In this document: piece by piece, positions 25,701-36,400 of the stretch
How positions within the stretch are numbered: the first letter of the stretch is position 1
How the letters are laid out: every line of letters begins with the position of its first letter
Assembly: GCA_021904315.1 (NCBI GenBank)
Contig: CM038914.1
Span: 5,084,001 to 5,148,000, forward strand
Reading direction: 5' to 3'
Length of the DNA: 64,000 nt
Source: Sphagnum magellanicum
Taxonomy: Eukaryota; Streptophyta; Sphagnopsida; Sphagnales; Sphagnaceae
The notes under the pieces: model-generated
Databases searched by the model: none
Seen by the model: only the letters and a program-made list of their open reading frames with translations
What the model was told of the DNA's origin: nothing
Position numbers and translations under genes: made by a program

Positions 25701-26164
25701 ACTTTTCGACCTTTGCAAAACCAGAGAGTCTGATAGATGTACAAAATGGCAAACCAGAGTTGTGATAGATCGATGCAAAAAAAAAAAACCCCATGACCGA
25801 TTTGGACAATTGATCCTGAATTGGACTCATAAGGTAAGAAACTGTAAAACCCAATATTTCTGGGTGCTTTGAGATTGCAATCAAATCCTGCACAAGCGCT
25901 ACAGATTTATGATCTTTGCAAAACAGTTTTCCTCTCCCAGAATTCATTTGGAAAATTCTGGGAAATCATTTGCAAGAGTTGTGGAAAAAAACCCTGACAA
26001 TGCAATGCCATGAGGAAGAGGAGGAGGAGGAGCCCTCCACAAAACCAAAAACAAAAGCATGTGGAGGAAGAAGGCACCAAAATTCTCAACTGGGTGGATT
26101 CCTTCCAAGACCCGGTGACACATGCATGTCTTATGTATGCTCTTGACAGTTTTTCTTCGAATAT

Positions 26165-26241
<77 letters not shown>

Positions 26242-26390
26242 CCAAAACAAACAAACGAACAAACAATACAAGAACAAAAAAGAAGAGGAGGAGGAGAGCA
26301 TGCGGCTTTGAATTGCACCTGCAAGAATTCGTCGCGAGAAGTGCCATACTTGCCAGTTCTCTCCTTCTGCCGCACCGCATTACTAAACAT
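22770..26390 (-). CDS. ARMC7: Armadillo repeat protein ARMC7 (minor-spliceosome partner of RBM48)
   Basis: Seven exons in one frame: 26390-26319, 24767-24731 (a 37-nt microexon), 24561-24488, 23900-23807, 23498-23416, 23229-23175 and 22987-22770, giving 210 residues (human ARMC7 is about 198). The N terminus reads [17 protein letters not shown] and the microexon encodes [12 protein letters not shown]. Then come [67 protein letters not shown], a YYLC segment, and a C terminus with [13 protein letters not shown]. These are the degenerate ARM helices of ARMC7. In human and maize work ARMC7 pairs with RBM48 and supports U12-type splicing, so a nuclear role is likely (established family knowledge). 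The last exon can begin at any of seven in-frame acceptors, so the true length may be 188-210. The 1.55-kb first intron carries internal repeats and a (CT)n tract. Confidence 0.9.
22925..22990 (-). promoter_or_regulatory. Ladder of seven in-frame 3' splice sites in ARMC7
   Basis: On the minus strand, AG dinucleotides end at 22988 (TAG) and at 22979, 22973, 22961, 22949, 22937 and 22925 (all CAG). Spacings are 9, 6, 12, 12, 12 and 12 nt. Every one is in the phase needed after exon 6, which ends with one codon base. The sequence is a 24-nt duplication whose 12-nt halves each end in CAG, encoding VVQTAGHP and VVQAADHS. The first site has the C-rich tract before it. Which sites are used cannot be told. 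Confidence 0.75.
24985..25900 (-). repeat. Four degenerate direct repeats, about 260-310 bp, in ARMC7 intron 1
   Basis: The block AACTGTAAACCC followed by a TTCTGGG-like element and AATCAAATCCTGCACA recurs near 25000, 25270, 25530 and 25840. GATCCTGAATTGGACTCA precedes most copies. Copies have diverged by substitutions and indels. They lie wholly between exon 1 and the 37-nt exon 2. Confidence 0.7.
26169..26239 (+). repeat. (GA)n microsatellite, about 35 units
   Basis: An uninterrupted GA run. On the ARMC7 coding strand it is (CT)n, about 80 nt downstream of the first donor site, so it is intronic. The long Ser/Leu frames across it are artefacts of the repeat. Confidence 0.95.
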
Positions 26391-26976
26391 CTCTCTCCGT
26401 GTCTGTGTGTCTGTGTCTGTCTTCTCTCTGCGTCTGTCTGTGGTAGCGATTTCACCCGCGTGGCAGGAGTCTAGGTTCCTGAAACCCTAAAGCTCACTCC
26501 CACAGTGAGGAACAGGAGAAAATTGGGAGCTGAACGAGAACTTCGCTTTTGGGTACCTAGTTTCTTAGTGTCGTCATGTCGATAGCAGCCGCCTCGTGTT
26601 GCGGTCATCCTCGTCGCGACAAAATAAAGAAAAAATCCGGGATCCATGTGGGAGGGCAGCTCCATGTGTCGTTGTCACACAAGATCCAGGAGGATATAGA
26701 TGATGACGATGATGAGTACTGGACTCTTGTCCTGTGCACAGCAGCAAATCAGTAGCAGCAGCGCTAGTGTTGTGGGTGGTCGTTCTCTTCCTTTGAGGAG
26801 CTCGTCCAAGCTTGTGCAGAGAAGAAGGAGACGACAGGAGAGATCTTTGAGCATTTTCTTCCTCTTCTGCTTGAGGTCTTTTTCTTCTCTTCACTCCCAT
26901 CATCATCATCACCATGTTGTGGTATGTGTGTCTGTATGTCCCCTTGTGTGTGTATGTTCTTTCTTAGATTCCTGTG
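26391..26976. promoter_or_regulatory. Divergent promoter region, ARMC7 / FMO-DUF6314
   Basis: Only 586 bp separate the ARMC7 ATG (minus) from the first FMO-frame ATG (plus). The stretch is relatively GC-rich, with CpG-containing patches (26560-26640), as expected for a shared plant promoter with two leaders. A GT-AG pair (donor GTATGT at 26922, acceptor CAG ending at 27009) could be a leader intron of the FMO gene. No TATA element is certain. Confidence 0.45.
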
Positions 26977-29262
26977 ATGACTCTTCCTCTTGGCTTTCTC
27001 TTCTGCAGGAATGTTCCATCACCTTCTTCTTCTTCCAAGTGCGAGTCCCGTCTTCTTGGAATCTTGAAGCAGAAGGTAAGAACAGCAGCAATAGCAGCGA
27101 CTGTGTTTGTTGCAAACCCAACTTGCAACCAACTTGGAGGAGAAGACATCGAAACAATGGAGACAACAACAACAACAACAGCAGCAGCAGCAGCAACAGG
27201 AGATGATAGTCGAAGAAGGGGAAAGACTGTAGCAGTGATTGGGGCAGGTCCATCAGGTCTTGTAACTGCAAAATGCATGCTTGAGGCGGGTCTTTCTCCT
27301 ACAATCTTTGACAAAGCACCTGAGCTTGGTGGAGTATGGAATCCTAGAGTGAATCCCTTCTGGTCCTCAATGAGAACCAATGTGTCACGATATGCCTGCT
27401 GCTTTTCTGATTTCCCGTGGGATTCCAAAGCTGCCACTTACCCTACTCAGCATGAGATGAATGACTACATTCATGCCTATGCCCGCAAATTCCTTCAACC
27501 TGTGCACTTCTCTCTCAGCTCGGAAGTCACAAGTGTGGTAAGAAGTGGCGGCAGTGACAACGACAATGGGAAGTGGGTTGTACAGTGGAGGTCATCATCA
27601 TCATCATCATCATCTTTGGAGGAGCCAAAGGCAATTGAGGGATCTCCTCCAGCAGCAGCACTGCTGTCATCATCTCAGGAGCAGATGTTTGATTTTGTGG
27701 TGTTTGCATCTGGGTTTTTCTCCATCCCCCACATTCCAAGCATTCCGGGACTAGATGGCTTTCTGGGTGAAGTCATGCACAGCTCCAATTACCGATCGCC
27801 AGAGAGATTTAGAGGCAAGCGTGTGGTGGTTGTGGGTGCAGCTGCTAGTTCAGCAGAAATAGCAGCAGACATTGCTGCATTTGCCAGTGAAGTCATCAAC
27901 ACGGTGAGTCGACCATTCTGGGCTGTCCCACGCTACATTGCTCTGAATCCTGATTCAGATACCACACCCTTCTTCCCTCTGGACTTGGTCTTTTTCCGTC
28001 GCTCGACACACAAGTCACAGAGTGAAGATATCTTCCGTAGTGAGGAGGAGCTTCAGAAGGCAAATGAGTACTTTGTGAAGTTGTGTGGTGATCAAGGGAT
28101 TCTCAACTTGGAACATGACACTGATCCGCCCATTGTCGCCATCTCTGATACATACCTGGAGCTTGTCCGTTCGAACCATATCACAGTTCGACTCAGCAAG
28201 GTGCAGGAGGTGCAGGGTCGGACATTGATCCTTGAAGATCACACCACAATTGCTGATGTTGATTGCATCATCTTCTGCACAGGTTTCCTATGCTCGATGC
28301 CTTACCTTTCCTCTGAATTGCTTGACAGTATATCCTTTGACCCTGCCGACCAGTTTATGCCACTCCTTCTGCACCGTTCCACCTTTCATCCCTCACTTCC
28401 CAGATCAGCTTTCGTGGGTATGTATCGGGGACCCTTCTTTGGTCTCATTGAATTGCAAGCAAGGTGGGCAGCTGCCATTTTCTCAGGGGTCTTACCACCA
28501 GTTCCAGAATCCGTCCAGCAAGAAGGAATCGCCCTTGAGAAGCGGATCAGAATCCAAACTCCAAAACCCCAATTCCCTCATTGGGATTATGTTGGTTTTG
28601 CAGATGCATTTGCTGCAGATCTTAATATTCTCCCTTCAAAGGAATGGTGTCAGAAGCATGATATAGTCATCCCTGCCCACTTTCACACAGGAGATGTGGC
28701 AGCAAACGAAGCTGTAGAAATTCTTGAGAAGGCATGTGAGGAGTTTTTAAATGGTAGGATGGTACCATATTCAGTGTTCCGCTCACTGGCTGGTTCATGG
28801 GTTCTTCATCGCTGTATTGAAAACCGGATGGATTCATCACAGTCCGGGACAGTTGAGGGGACAGCAACCTTCTCTGTAACAGAAGTGTCCCATCAATATC
28901 TCTACAGTGAGATAGGGGAGCTTTCCATGCAGCGTGGTCATCACTTCCGAGTGCATCGCAAGTATGTGTATGTGTACGACAAAGACACTGAGCAGATCAA
29001 CGTCTTTTTTGAAAACGAAGGCACCCAAGGCTCCTTTTTCCATTCTCTTCGCTTCCTCTCTCCTAAATGCTCAGAAAAGGGGGAGTTAAATGAGATGTCT
29101 GGGGGCTGGAAGGCAGAGGGTGAGCACCTGTGCAGTGAAGATCTGTACAATGTGTCGTATCGGTTTTGTTTTCGAGGCAATCACATTAAAAAGATGGAGA
29201 TCTCGTATCATGTAAAAGGACCCAAGAAGGACTACACCTCCACTGCTACTTATTCTCGATGA
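26977..29262 (+). CDS. Flavin-containing monooxygenase fused to a C-terminal DUF6314 domain, intronless
   Basis: One uninterrupted frame of 761 codons. Residue numbers count the ATG at 26977 as 1; an ATG at 27157 (residue 61) is a good alternative, and it would be required if the possible leader intron 26922-27009 is spliced. Visible motifs are an FAD-binding GAGPSG (89-94), an ELGGVW segment, the FMO identifying pattern FLGEVMHSSNY (262-272), an NADPH-site-like GAAASSAEIA (287-296) and FCTGF (433-437). About residue 601 onward is a second domain, from FRSLAGSWVLHR through EGTATF to the end GPKKDYTSTATYSR, matching the DUF6314 pattern known mainly as short stand-alone bacterial and fungal proteins. 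Family knowledge: FMOs oxygenate soft nucleophiles with NADPH and O2. The substrate here is unknown. The first 60 residues are Ser/Arg/Ala-rich and could target an organelle. Microsatellite-like codon runs encode Thr6-Ala5 near residue 63 and a Ser run near 205-212. The neighbouring genes have five and seven exons, so the lack of introns stands out. Confidence 0.88.
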   Translation: MTLPLGFLFCRNVPSPSSSSKCESRLLGILKQKVRTAAIAATVFVANPTCNQLGGEDIETMETTTTTTAAAAATGDDSRRRGKTVAVIGAGPSGLVTAKCMLEAGLSPTIFDKAPELGGVWNPRVNPFWSSMRTNVSRYACCFSDFPWDSKAATYPTQHEMNDYIHAYARKFLQPVHFSLSSEVTSVVRSGGSDNDNGKWVVQWRSSSSSSSSLEEPKAIEGSPPAAALLSSSQEQMFDFVVFASGFFSIPHIPSIPGLDGFLGEVMHSSNYRSPERFRGKRVVVVGAAASSAEIAADIAAFASEVINTVSRPFWAVPRYIALNPDSDTTPFFPLDLVFFRRSTHKSQSEDIFRSEEELQKANEYFVKLCGDQGILNLEHDTDPPIVAISDTYLELVRSNHITVRLSKVQEVQGRTLILEDHTTIADVDCIIFCTGFLCSMPYLSSELLDSISFDPADQFMPLLLHRSTFHPSLPRSAFVGMYRGPFFGLIELQARWAAAIFSGVLPPVPESVQQEGIALEKRIRIQTPKPQFPHWDYVGFADAFAADLNILPSKEWCQKHDIVIPAHFHTGDVAANEAVEILEKACEEFLNGRMVPYSVFRSLAGSWVLHRCIENRMDSSQSGTVEGTATFSVTEVSHQYLYSEIGELSMQRGHHFRVHRKYVYVYDKDTEQINVFFENEGTQGSFFHSLRFLSPKCSEKGELNEMSGGWKAEGEHLCSEDLYNVSYRFCFRGNHIKKMEISYHVKGPKKDYTSTATYSR

Positions 29263-32200
29263 GGATCAAAAGTTTATCTACTGGTTACATTCATTTGCAC
29301 AGGTGATGCACTGCAGCTTTCTTTGAAGAAAAGATACCGTAGTATGGATAGAAGTAAAAACCAGGTTATAAATCTCTTGTCCTGTTATGTAATTTGCTGC
29401 TGGTTTTGAGTAGCAGTGTTGGGTTTTTGGGAGAACAGGTGATGCGTTGATCTTGAGAGGTGTATACAATCAAGTTCAACTTTGCAGCTGAGTGCATGGA
29501 GGCTTGCTGTTCAAGTTCTTGTTGAACTTTGCAGCTGAGTGCGATCAGACTTGTAGTTCCAAGGTCTTGAACTTGTTTGTGGCTTCATTCTGAGTTTCTC
29601 TGATGGTAGTAGAGTTTGAATTCTTAAACAGCATTTTTTAACTGTTATTTATGTGGTTTTGTAAGCAAATCAAATTGTTGTATGCAGAAAAATTTAGATA
29701 CCAAGCATGATGATACCATCATTGCTGGAAAGCAAAGCTCTTTTCAGAGAGATTTGCTTAATGGGTTGCTGGTATTATGATATGTCAAGAATGGTAGTGG
29801 GTGGGTTTGAACATGTGATGAGAATGGATGTGGATCCCCCTGTATAAGACTGAAAATAATTTCAATTCAGTTTGAGAGCTACTGAAGGATATAGATAATT
29901 TGACAGTGCATCCTGTAGATTGTTACAGGCTGCAGGCATTTTCGTTGAGGATAAGAAACTATGATCCTCCAGGAACTGGAAAGTAGATGATGCAATAGCA
30001 GGGGTGGGAAGGGGATCCTGTTTTCAGGATGATGAATTTTTTGCAACACCATCAGATGTCTGCTTTGGATTGTTTACACACTCTAGTAGTAGTAGTAGTA
30101 GTCCTGATTTCGCTGTTGGTCCTTAGTTGAAAGCAAGAAGAAGAAAATAGGTTTGACTGCAAGCAACTAGGTTTATCCATGTATGTGTCTGGCATGGGGG
30201 AGTGTGCATTTGTTGATTGTCACACATTTCTGGCAACCTCAGTGGTAATGGGCATTGGATTCACATCACCCATTTATACACCCACACTGTATGAGTTACA
30301 CCATTCAGAAGAATAGCGGTTGGGGTACATTCTTATCCCTGACTTGACAAAGGTGGTAAGAGACTGCAAGTTTTCTTTCTACATTATCTTAATTCAAGTG
30401 GAAATTTCTCTTATTGCAAACTTGCTGGGTTTTTTCATGAGAAGATCTTTTCATTCTTAGGAATTGGGAGGACTTCTATATCTATTCACACGTATACTAG
30501 TATGTGCTGAGCTCTTGGGTGACATCTGCCTTCAGCTGTTTTGTGAATGTTTCTGCATTTCTAAAACTGGAGACCGGGCCTGTAGTTTCATTGAGTCTTG
30601 TCGTATGCATTGCACTAAAGTCTTTCATGATATCATTCACAAGTTTCTTGTTGTGGGTTTTTTTGCAGTAGGGGTGATTTCCGAAGCAATTCTGTTGGAT
30701 GTTTGCATTGGAAGAAGATGTCTGCACCCCCATCAAACACTTGTATGACAATGGCTATCTTCTGGTCATTGTGGAGGTACCCATCCTTCCATGACCTTCA
30801 TTCCACATCCTCTTGAACATGTGTCTGAACTTTGAACTCTTTAAGTGGGTGACTGTTCCAGATAAAATTACATAGAACTGTCAACTATTCTTGCTTGCAC
30901 ACTATTTCCATATGACACTATTTCCATTGCTTAGCTTACGTGGAACAGCTGGGATTTGGTGAACTTGCCACCGAGAGCTTGTTGTGACTGTGTCAAATAA
31001 GCAAGAACTGCAGTTTCTGAGTGGTTTGTTGGTTGGTGAGTTTCCAAATACTGCAAAAACAGATGACTGACTGATTTTCTTTGGTGGTATTTTCCTGTCT
31101 GCATGCAAGCAATTGTGCAGCCAGTCAGCAAGCCACCTAACAGTTGCTTGGTTTGTTGAGATTGGGTAACCTTTGGATGTTTGAGAGGGTGTCCCACTCT
31201 AATTACCACAAATTCATTTGGAGTGGTGTGTTCTTTTGAGCAGAAGAAATAAGTTTCTTGATCTTCAGAACTGGCATTTTGTCCGCATGAAACTGTTTCT
31301 CTGAGATTCAACCATAAGCAAAGAACCTTACTCCTGACATTTTGCCACCACATGTACAGATTTGAGCACAACAACCATCTATTGGAAACAAATCTTGCCC
31401 AAGATACTTGGTGCTGCAGTTTTGGAAGAGTGTTCCTAGAAGTCATGATCTAATGCCATCTCCATCTCTCCATGGGGTGTCACCGGGTATGTTTCAGCAC
31501 TCTTGTGCCATTTGTGTGCTCAATTCCTGATCTCAAGTCTTTATGAGATCTCATGCAGTTGTACATTCTGGAAGTGAGCTGCAGGATGGAAAATTACTAT
31601 GCTCAGTCACTGTTATCTGTACTCTCTGTCACCTACCAGCTTGATAAAATCCTAGTTAAACACAGTGAGTGGGTGCATGTAGGGAGTTTTGTGGTTTAGA
31701 AGCAAAACACCCAATTTTACACCATAACTTGCTTGTCTTGGAAAAAAATTGTTGACCCATTTGCCAATTCTTTGTGATTGTCAGGGTGATTGCCTGCTGA
31801 ATCACAGTAGTGTGAATTTTGTGTTAATGTTTAATCGTTTTGTTATCAATTCATATCATCATTTCTTTCCACTTCAGGTTAGCATTTTGCCTTTTTATTT
31901 TGAAGGTGAATTCTTTGTGTCTTTGCAAGACTGGGAGATTATCCCACCATCCCCAAGGCAAAATTTGCAGTCTTGGGTGGTTTTTTAGCTGTGAAGCTCA
32001 TATGAGATGTGATGTGTCTGACTGCACCCAAGCTGAAACTTCTTTTGGATCAGCTCAGATTTAGTACTTGTTTTGAAAATGCATTTGGTAGAGTCAAACC
32101 ATTTTTAGGAAAAGCCATGTTTCAATTACAGGGAGTCATATTTTCTGCACCTTGTGAAGTGTGGAAGTTTGCCTTCCTGCTTTTGACTTGAGCTGTTCCA

Positions 32201-33035
32201 GATTTGCAATTCAGCTTTGCAAGACTTGCATTTATGGAACCTTCAGCACGGGCATTCAATTTACTATGGAACAGGAATGGTAGGGTGAGCCATCAATTTC
32301 ATTAGGTGGTAATGGGTTCTTCCAGGTCCTGTTTGAAACCATAACCAGTTTTCTGGCCCTCAATTTTCATTTCAAGTGTGTTTTTAGTTGTCCATTCACA
32401 AAAATACTAGACACTGATGCCTCCAAAAGCAGAGCTAGCATATTGTTCCATGTCCAACGAAGAAAAAGGCCTGGAAAAGCGTCAAAATAGGAACCCAAAA
32501 CCAGTTACTTTCAATTAGAGTAACTGGTTCTTATTGATTTGTTATTGATTCTTATCAATAACTTCATTCTATTGCAATTTTTTTCCATAACTATTGTTCT
32601 TTCTGTTTCTTATTGATTTGTTCTAGTTAAAACATTCTAACATTGCAATTTTAAGTTTGTTTGCAGATTTGTTAGCAAAATCATTATGTTTCAAGAAGCC
32701 TTGCAATTCAAGAATGCTATTATTCTTGGTTATAGTAGGCAGACCTTCAGTTTGAGAAGGTCATGCTAATGGAAAGCAACCAAACCTTTCAAAGCTTCTA
32801 TTGAAAGCTGACCTTTTAGAGTGGCTTTTAGTGTTCTTGAGATTGCGATGCATGTTTTTGTGCATGGCTTGGTTTTCAAGGGAGAGATCACCTTGTCCCA
32901 TCGGGAATCCATGTTTTAGCCAAGACCTACTTAGCCCAAGTACCCTAGCTTGGGGTTTTGGGTTTAACAATAACAAGACAAATAATTTTTTATTTTTTTT
33001 TCAAAAAATCAATTTGAAATCTATTACGGTGTTGC
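29263..33035. other. Intergenic DNA downstream of the FMO gene, no gene recognised
   Basis: About 3.8 kb with near-average composition. It includes the FMO 3' UTR and a (TAG)n run at about 30085-30103. A minus-strand frame at 31446-30931 is open for 171 codons but shows no family pattern. Nothing else was recognised. Confidence 0.4.
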
Positions 33036-33049
33036 GCATTACCATTGAT

Positions 33050-33440
33050 GATCAACCATTTAAAAAAAAAGAAAAGAAGAAGTGTTCATAGTGTTTTTAA
33101 TAATTCATCATTATTTATGTCAATGTCTTTTAATTTAAATTAATATACATTTCATGGACATGAAAAGACACATGTTAATTTGTTTTTTCATATCCATGTT
33201 GGTGAAGAGGGAGAAAGAGTGACTAGTTATAAAACAAAGGTAGTTTATTAGGAAAGGTGTGAAATGGTCACTAAGAAAATTAATAGAAAATGGAAGTAGT
33301 TATTTTTTTAAAAAATGAAATAATTAAGCTTGGAAATGAGGTAGTTATTTTTGAAATTGTCTTTGGAATGGTTCATGGACAAGCATACAAAGGATTCTCA
33401 AAAATCTCCCATATACCAATTTTGATTATTTATCATTGGG
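33050..33440 (+). repeat. Dispersed repeat family B, copy 2
   Basis: Same ordered blocks as 9130-9540, including ATTCATCATTATTTATGT, TTTAAATTAATATACATTTC, ACATGTTAATTTG and TTTTTGAAATTGTCTTTGGA, followed by an ATGGTTCATGGAC-type segment. A shorter, weaker relative (ATCATCATTATTTATGT, then AAAGGAAGGGGG) is at about 34095-34200. Confidence 0.65.
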
Positions 33441-36400
33441 ATTTGTTTAAAACTTTGGTGACAATGGTAACATGAAAGTTAATACAATGTTGATAGGTTT
33501 AGGTTCTTGTAATTGTGTCATCCTACCAAAGTAGACTTTAGTTTCAAATTTGCTTCGAATGTAATGGAAAGGTGCCTTTTTAGAGCTGTTTCTTATTTCA
33601 ACACCATAGTCATGGAAGTAATGAGTATATTTTCAATATTGTGTGTTACCATCCCATTTTTCTTCAATTGAATTTGAATTGAATGCAATAAACTTTTGTT
33701 TCAATTTAAGTGAGTTTGAGTTCAATTTAGGAATTCAAGTAAATTTTAATTCAATTCAAGTTGCATGCAATGTCATTCAATACTTGAAACTTAATTTTCA
33801 CAAAATTAATTCATTTTATTCATCATTTCATTATCATTGATAATGTGTAACAATGTGCAGCTAAATTTTTTGAAGTTATTATGTTTTCATGATGTATTAA
33901 ATTTAGTATGATATTGTCAATATGAAAATTGAAATTATTTAAAATAAAAATTGTGATAAATATGATTTTTTCACCATTTTATTTTCATACTTTCACTTAA
34001 TTAGTTTAAATATTGAAATGATGTGTGTTATACCCTTGTTCCAAATTTAGCAAAATTCTTCCCTTTTTTCCCTTTAATTTTTTAATGTAATTTTCAATCA
34101 ATCATCATTATTTATGTGAAATATTTCAACTAGAAAGGAAGGGGGTTAAATAGATAGGGTTGAAAAAAGTAATTTATTAATTTATTTCCATGTAGGTGGG
34201 TAAGAGGAAGGAAGAAGGTAATTAAGCTTGAACAAACACCACAAACTTATTAAGCTTCATAGGTTTGTACAAATTTTGTGCAAAATTTGATGTTTTATAA
34301 GTTTGAACAAAAATTTCATAAATTTTGTGTTATGGTTACTATGAATAATATTTGTAAATGTATAATATTCTAAATTTTCAAACAAATGAAACATTTTTTT
34401 TGAATGACAAATGTGATGTTCATGTTTTGTACACAAAAAATGCATAATTTTTTGTATAAAATTACATCATAGTAATTACAAAAATTTCGTTAAAATTTAA
34501 GTCATACATATTTCATGCCAAGACATCAAAAGTAAAACAAACATATCATTTACATAGAAGTAATATGTTTTTTTTTTTGCCATTTTTTACAATTAAAAGC
34601 CCACAAATTTTGCATGGACATATTATTTTATGATTTTCACACGAATTTTATTAAAATTTAATAATATTGAAAGTTTACGATAAAATAAATGTGAACAATA
34701 TAGATAAATAAATAAACATCATTTTTTTTGTATTGAGAAAGATATGTAATAATAACATTGACCTTAAAGTAAGGTGGGCAATTATGAAACATTAAATAAA
34801 ATCCACTTATTATTTGATTACAAATTTTTGGGTATTTCATATTCATGTATTTTTTTAAAGTTCAAAGCTTTTATAGTTTTTTTTTTACAATAATGGATTA
34901 AAGTTTAATTAATCCTTTTCAAAAAAATGATAAAATTTCAATGTTGTCAAAATAATGATAAGTTTACAAAAATGTACCCAGTTTTCCAAAAAAAAAAAAA
35001 CCAACAAGTGGTAAGAACATCCAAATTGGTCAACAATTTTTTAATTGGATACAATTTTGTAAACATATACCACAATAGTTAAAACCACCATTTATTTTCT
35101 GTATCTAATAGTTGAAGAGAAAAAAATTATAAATAAAGATTTTTTCATACAAAATTAATTTCAATACACTGATATACAAATCTTGAAAATTTAAAAATAA
35201 AATTCAATTAATAAAAAATATTTCAAAAAATTTCAGAGAATCATAATTATTATTTTTATAATGTAAAAGGATTCAAACCTAACTATTTTTCATAAAATTT
35301 TATAAAATTTTAAAATATTTCTAAAAATAATGCAATTAAAAAAAAATTATTGCCTTGAGGAGGTGCATGAAATTCATAGTTTTTTGTATGTAAAAATGTT
35401 ATCATTGATTTTTTTCACAAACAAATGGTTTAACGAATTAATTATAGAACTTCATGTACGTACTAAATGAAAGTTGTGATAAATGTTGGAAATAAATTTA
35501 TTGAAAGAATGTAATAATTTGTCCATTTTGATAATTATCTAAACAGTGAGTTTAAATGGTTTCATTTAATTGTAAGTTGCACACTTTAGTTTGTGTTGGC
35601 ATTAACTTTTAATTGTAGTTGTTTTCTCATTCTTCATATTTTGAATAAAAACCTTTTATTCATTGTTTTAATATTGTTATGTTTGGTTTAGATGTATTAT
35701 GACACAAATTGCACATTACATACATTATGAAAACATAATTTTAAGCAATGAAAAAATATGTCATGTTCTAGATTATTTCTATTCAATTTTTTATGAAGGT
35801 TTAATATTCGGTGTATAACAATGATTAAAAAAGTAAAAAATAATCAAAAGAATGGTAGAGATTAAATAAAACAAAATGTAAATTGTTAGTGAGTTGATAA
35901 GATGAAAACATTTCATTAGTTTGAGGATTCAAATTATTTTTGGAGGAAAAAGATTTTAGATGTATTTCTAAAGGTTGAAGAATTTTGGGAAATTATTATT
36001 TTTACACACAGAGAAATTGAAATAGTTGTTCGAGATTAAAATAAAGACAATGAATAGGTTAGAGTTTTATTAGGTTTCAAATCACAAATTTTAATGTTTT
36101 TTCCATTTTAGATTTTTATAATATTACAAATGTTTGGTATATTCAATTTGAAGTAAAGAAAAAATATATATCGATGAAAAAATAATGAGACTATTTTAAA
36201 TTATTGTGTTATTGAAATGAGTCCTGCTTTATAACAAATTGAACATTGGGAAATTCTAATTAATTATTACATTTATAAAAATTTCCACCTAACCATCACT
36301 CTCTTAATTCATTATTGTTATTTTTTTTTAAAATTGAATTTTTAGCATTACAAGTGTTGAAATTTTTGGATATGTAATTTTAATAATATTATTATGTTCT

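Noticed and set aside
25907-26455. 182-codon and 148-codon minus-strand frames across the (GA)n run
   Set aside because: They owe their length to the microsatellite. Only the first 24 codons of the 26390 frame are real (ARMC7 exon 1).
26700-27206. 168-codon plus-strand frame upstream of the FMO
   Set aside because: Ser/His/Asn-rich, overlaps the FMO frame out of phase, and ends in repeat-encoded residues. Splicing 26921 to 27010 keeps this frame, not the FMO frame. Probably leader sequence.
30931-31446. 171-codon minus-strand frame
   Set aside because: No domain, no splice partners and no family resemblance; likely chance.
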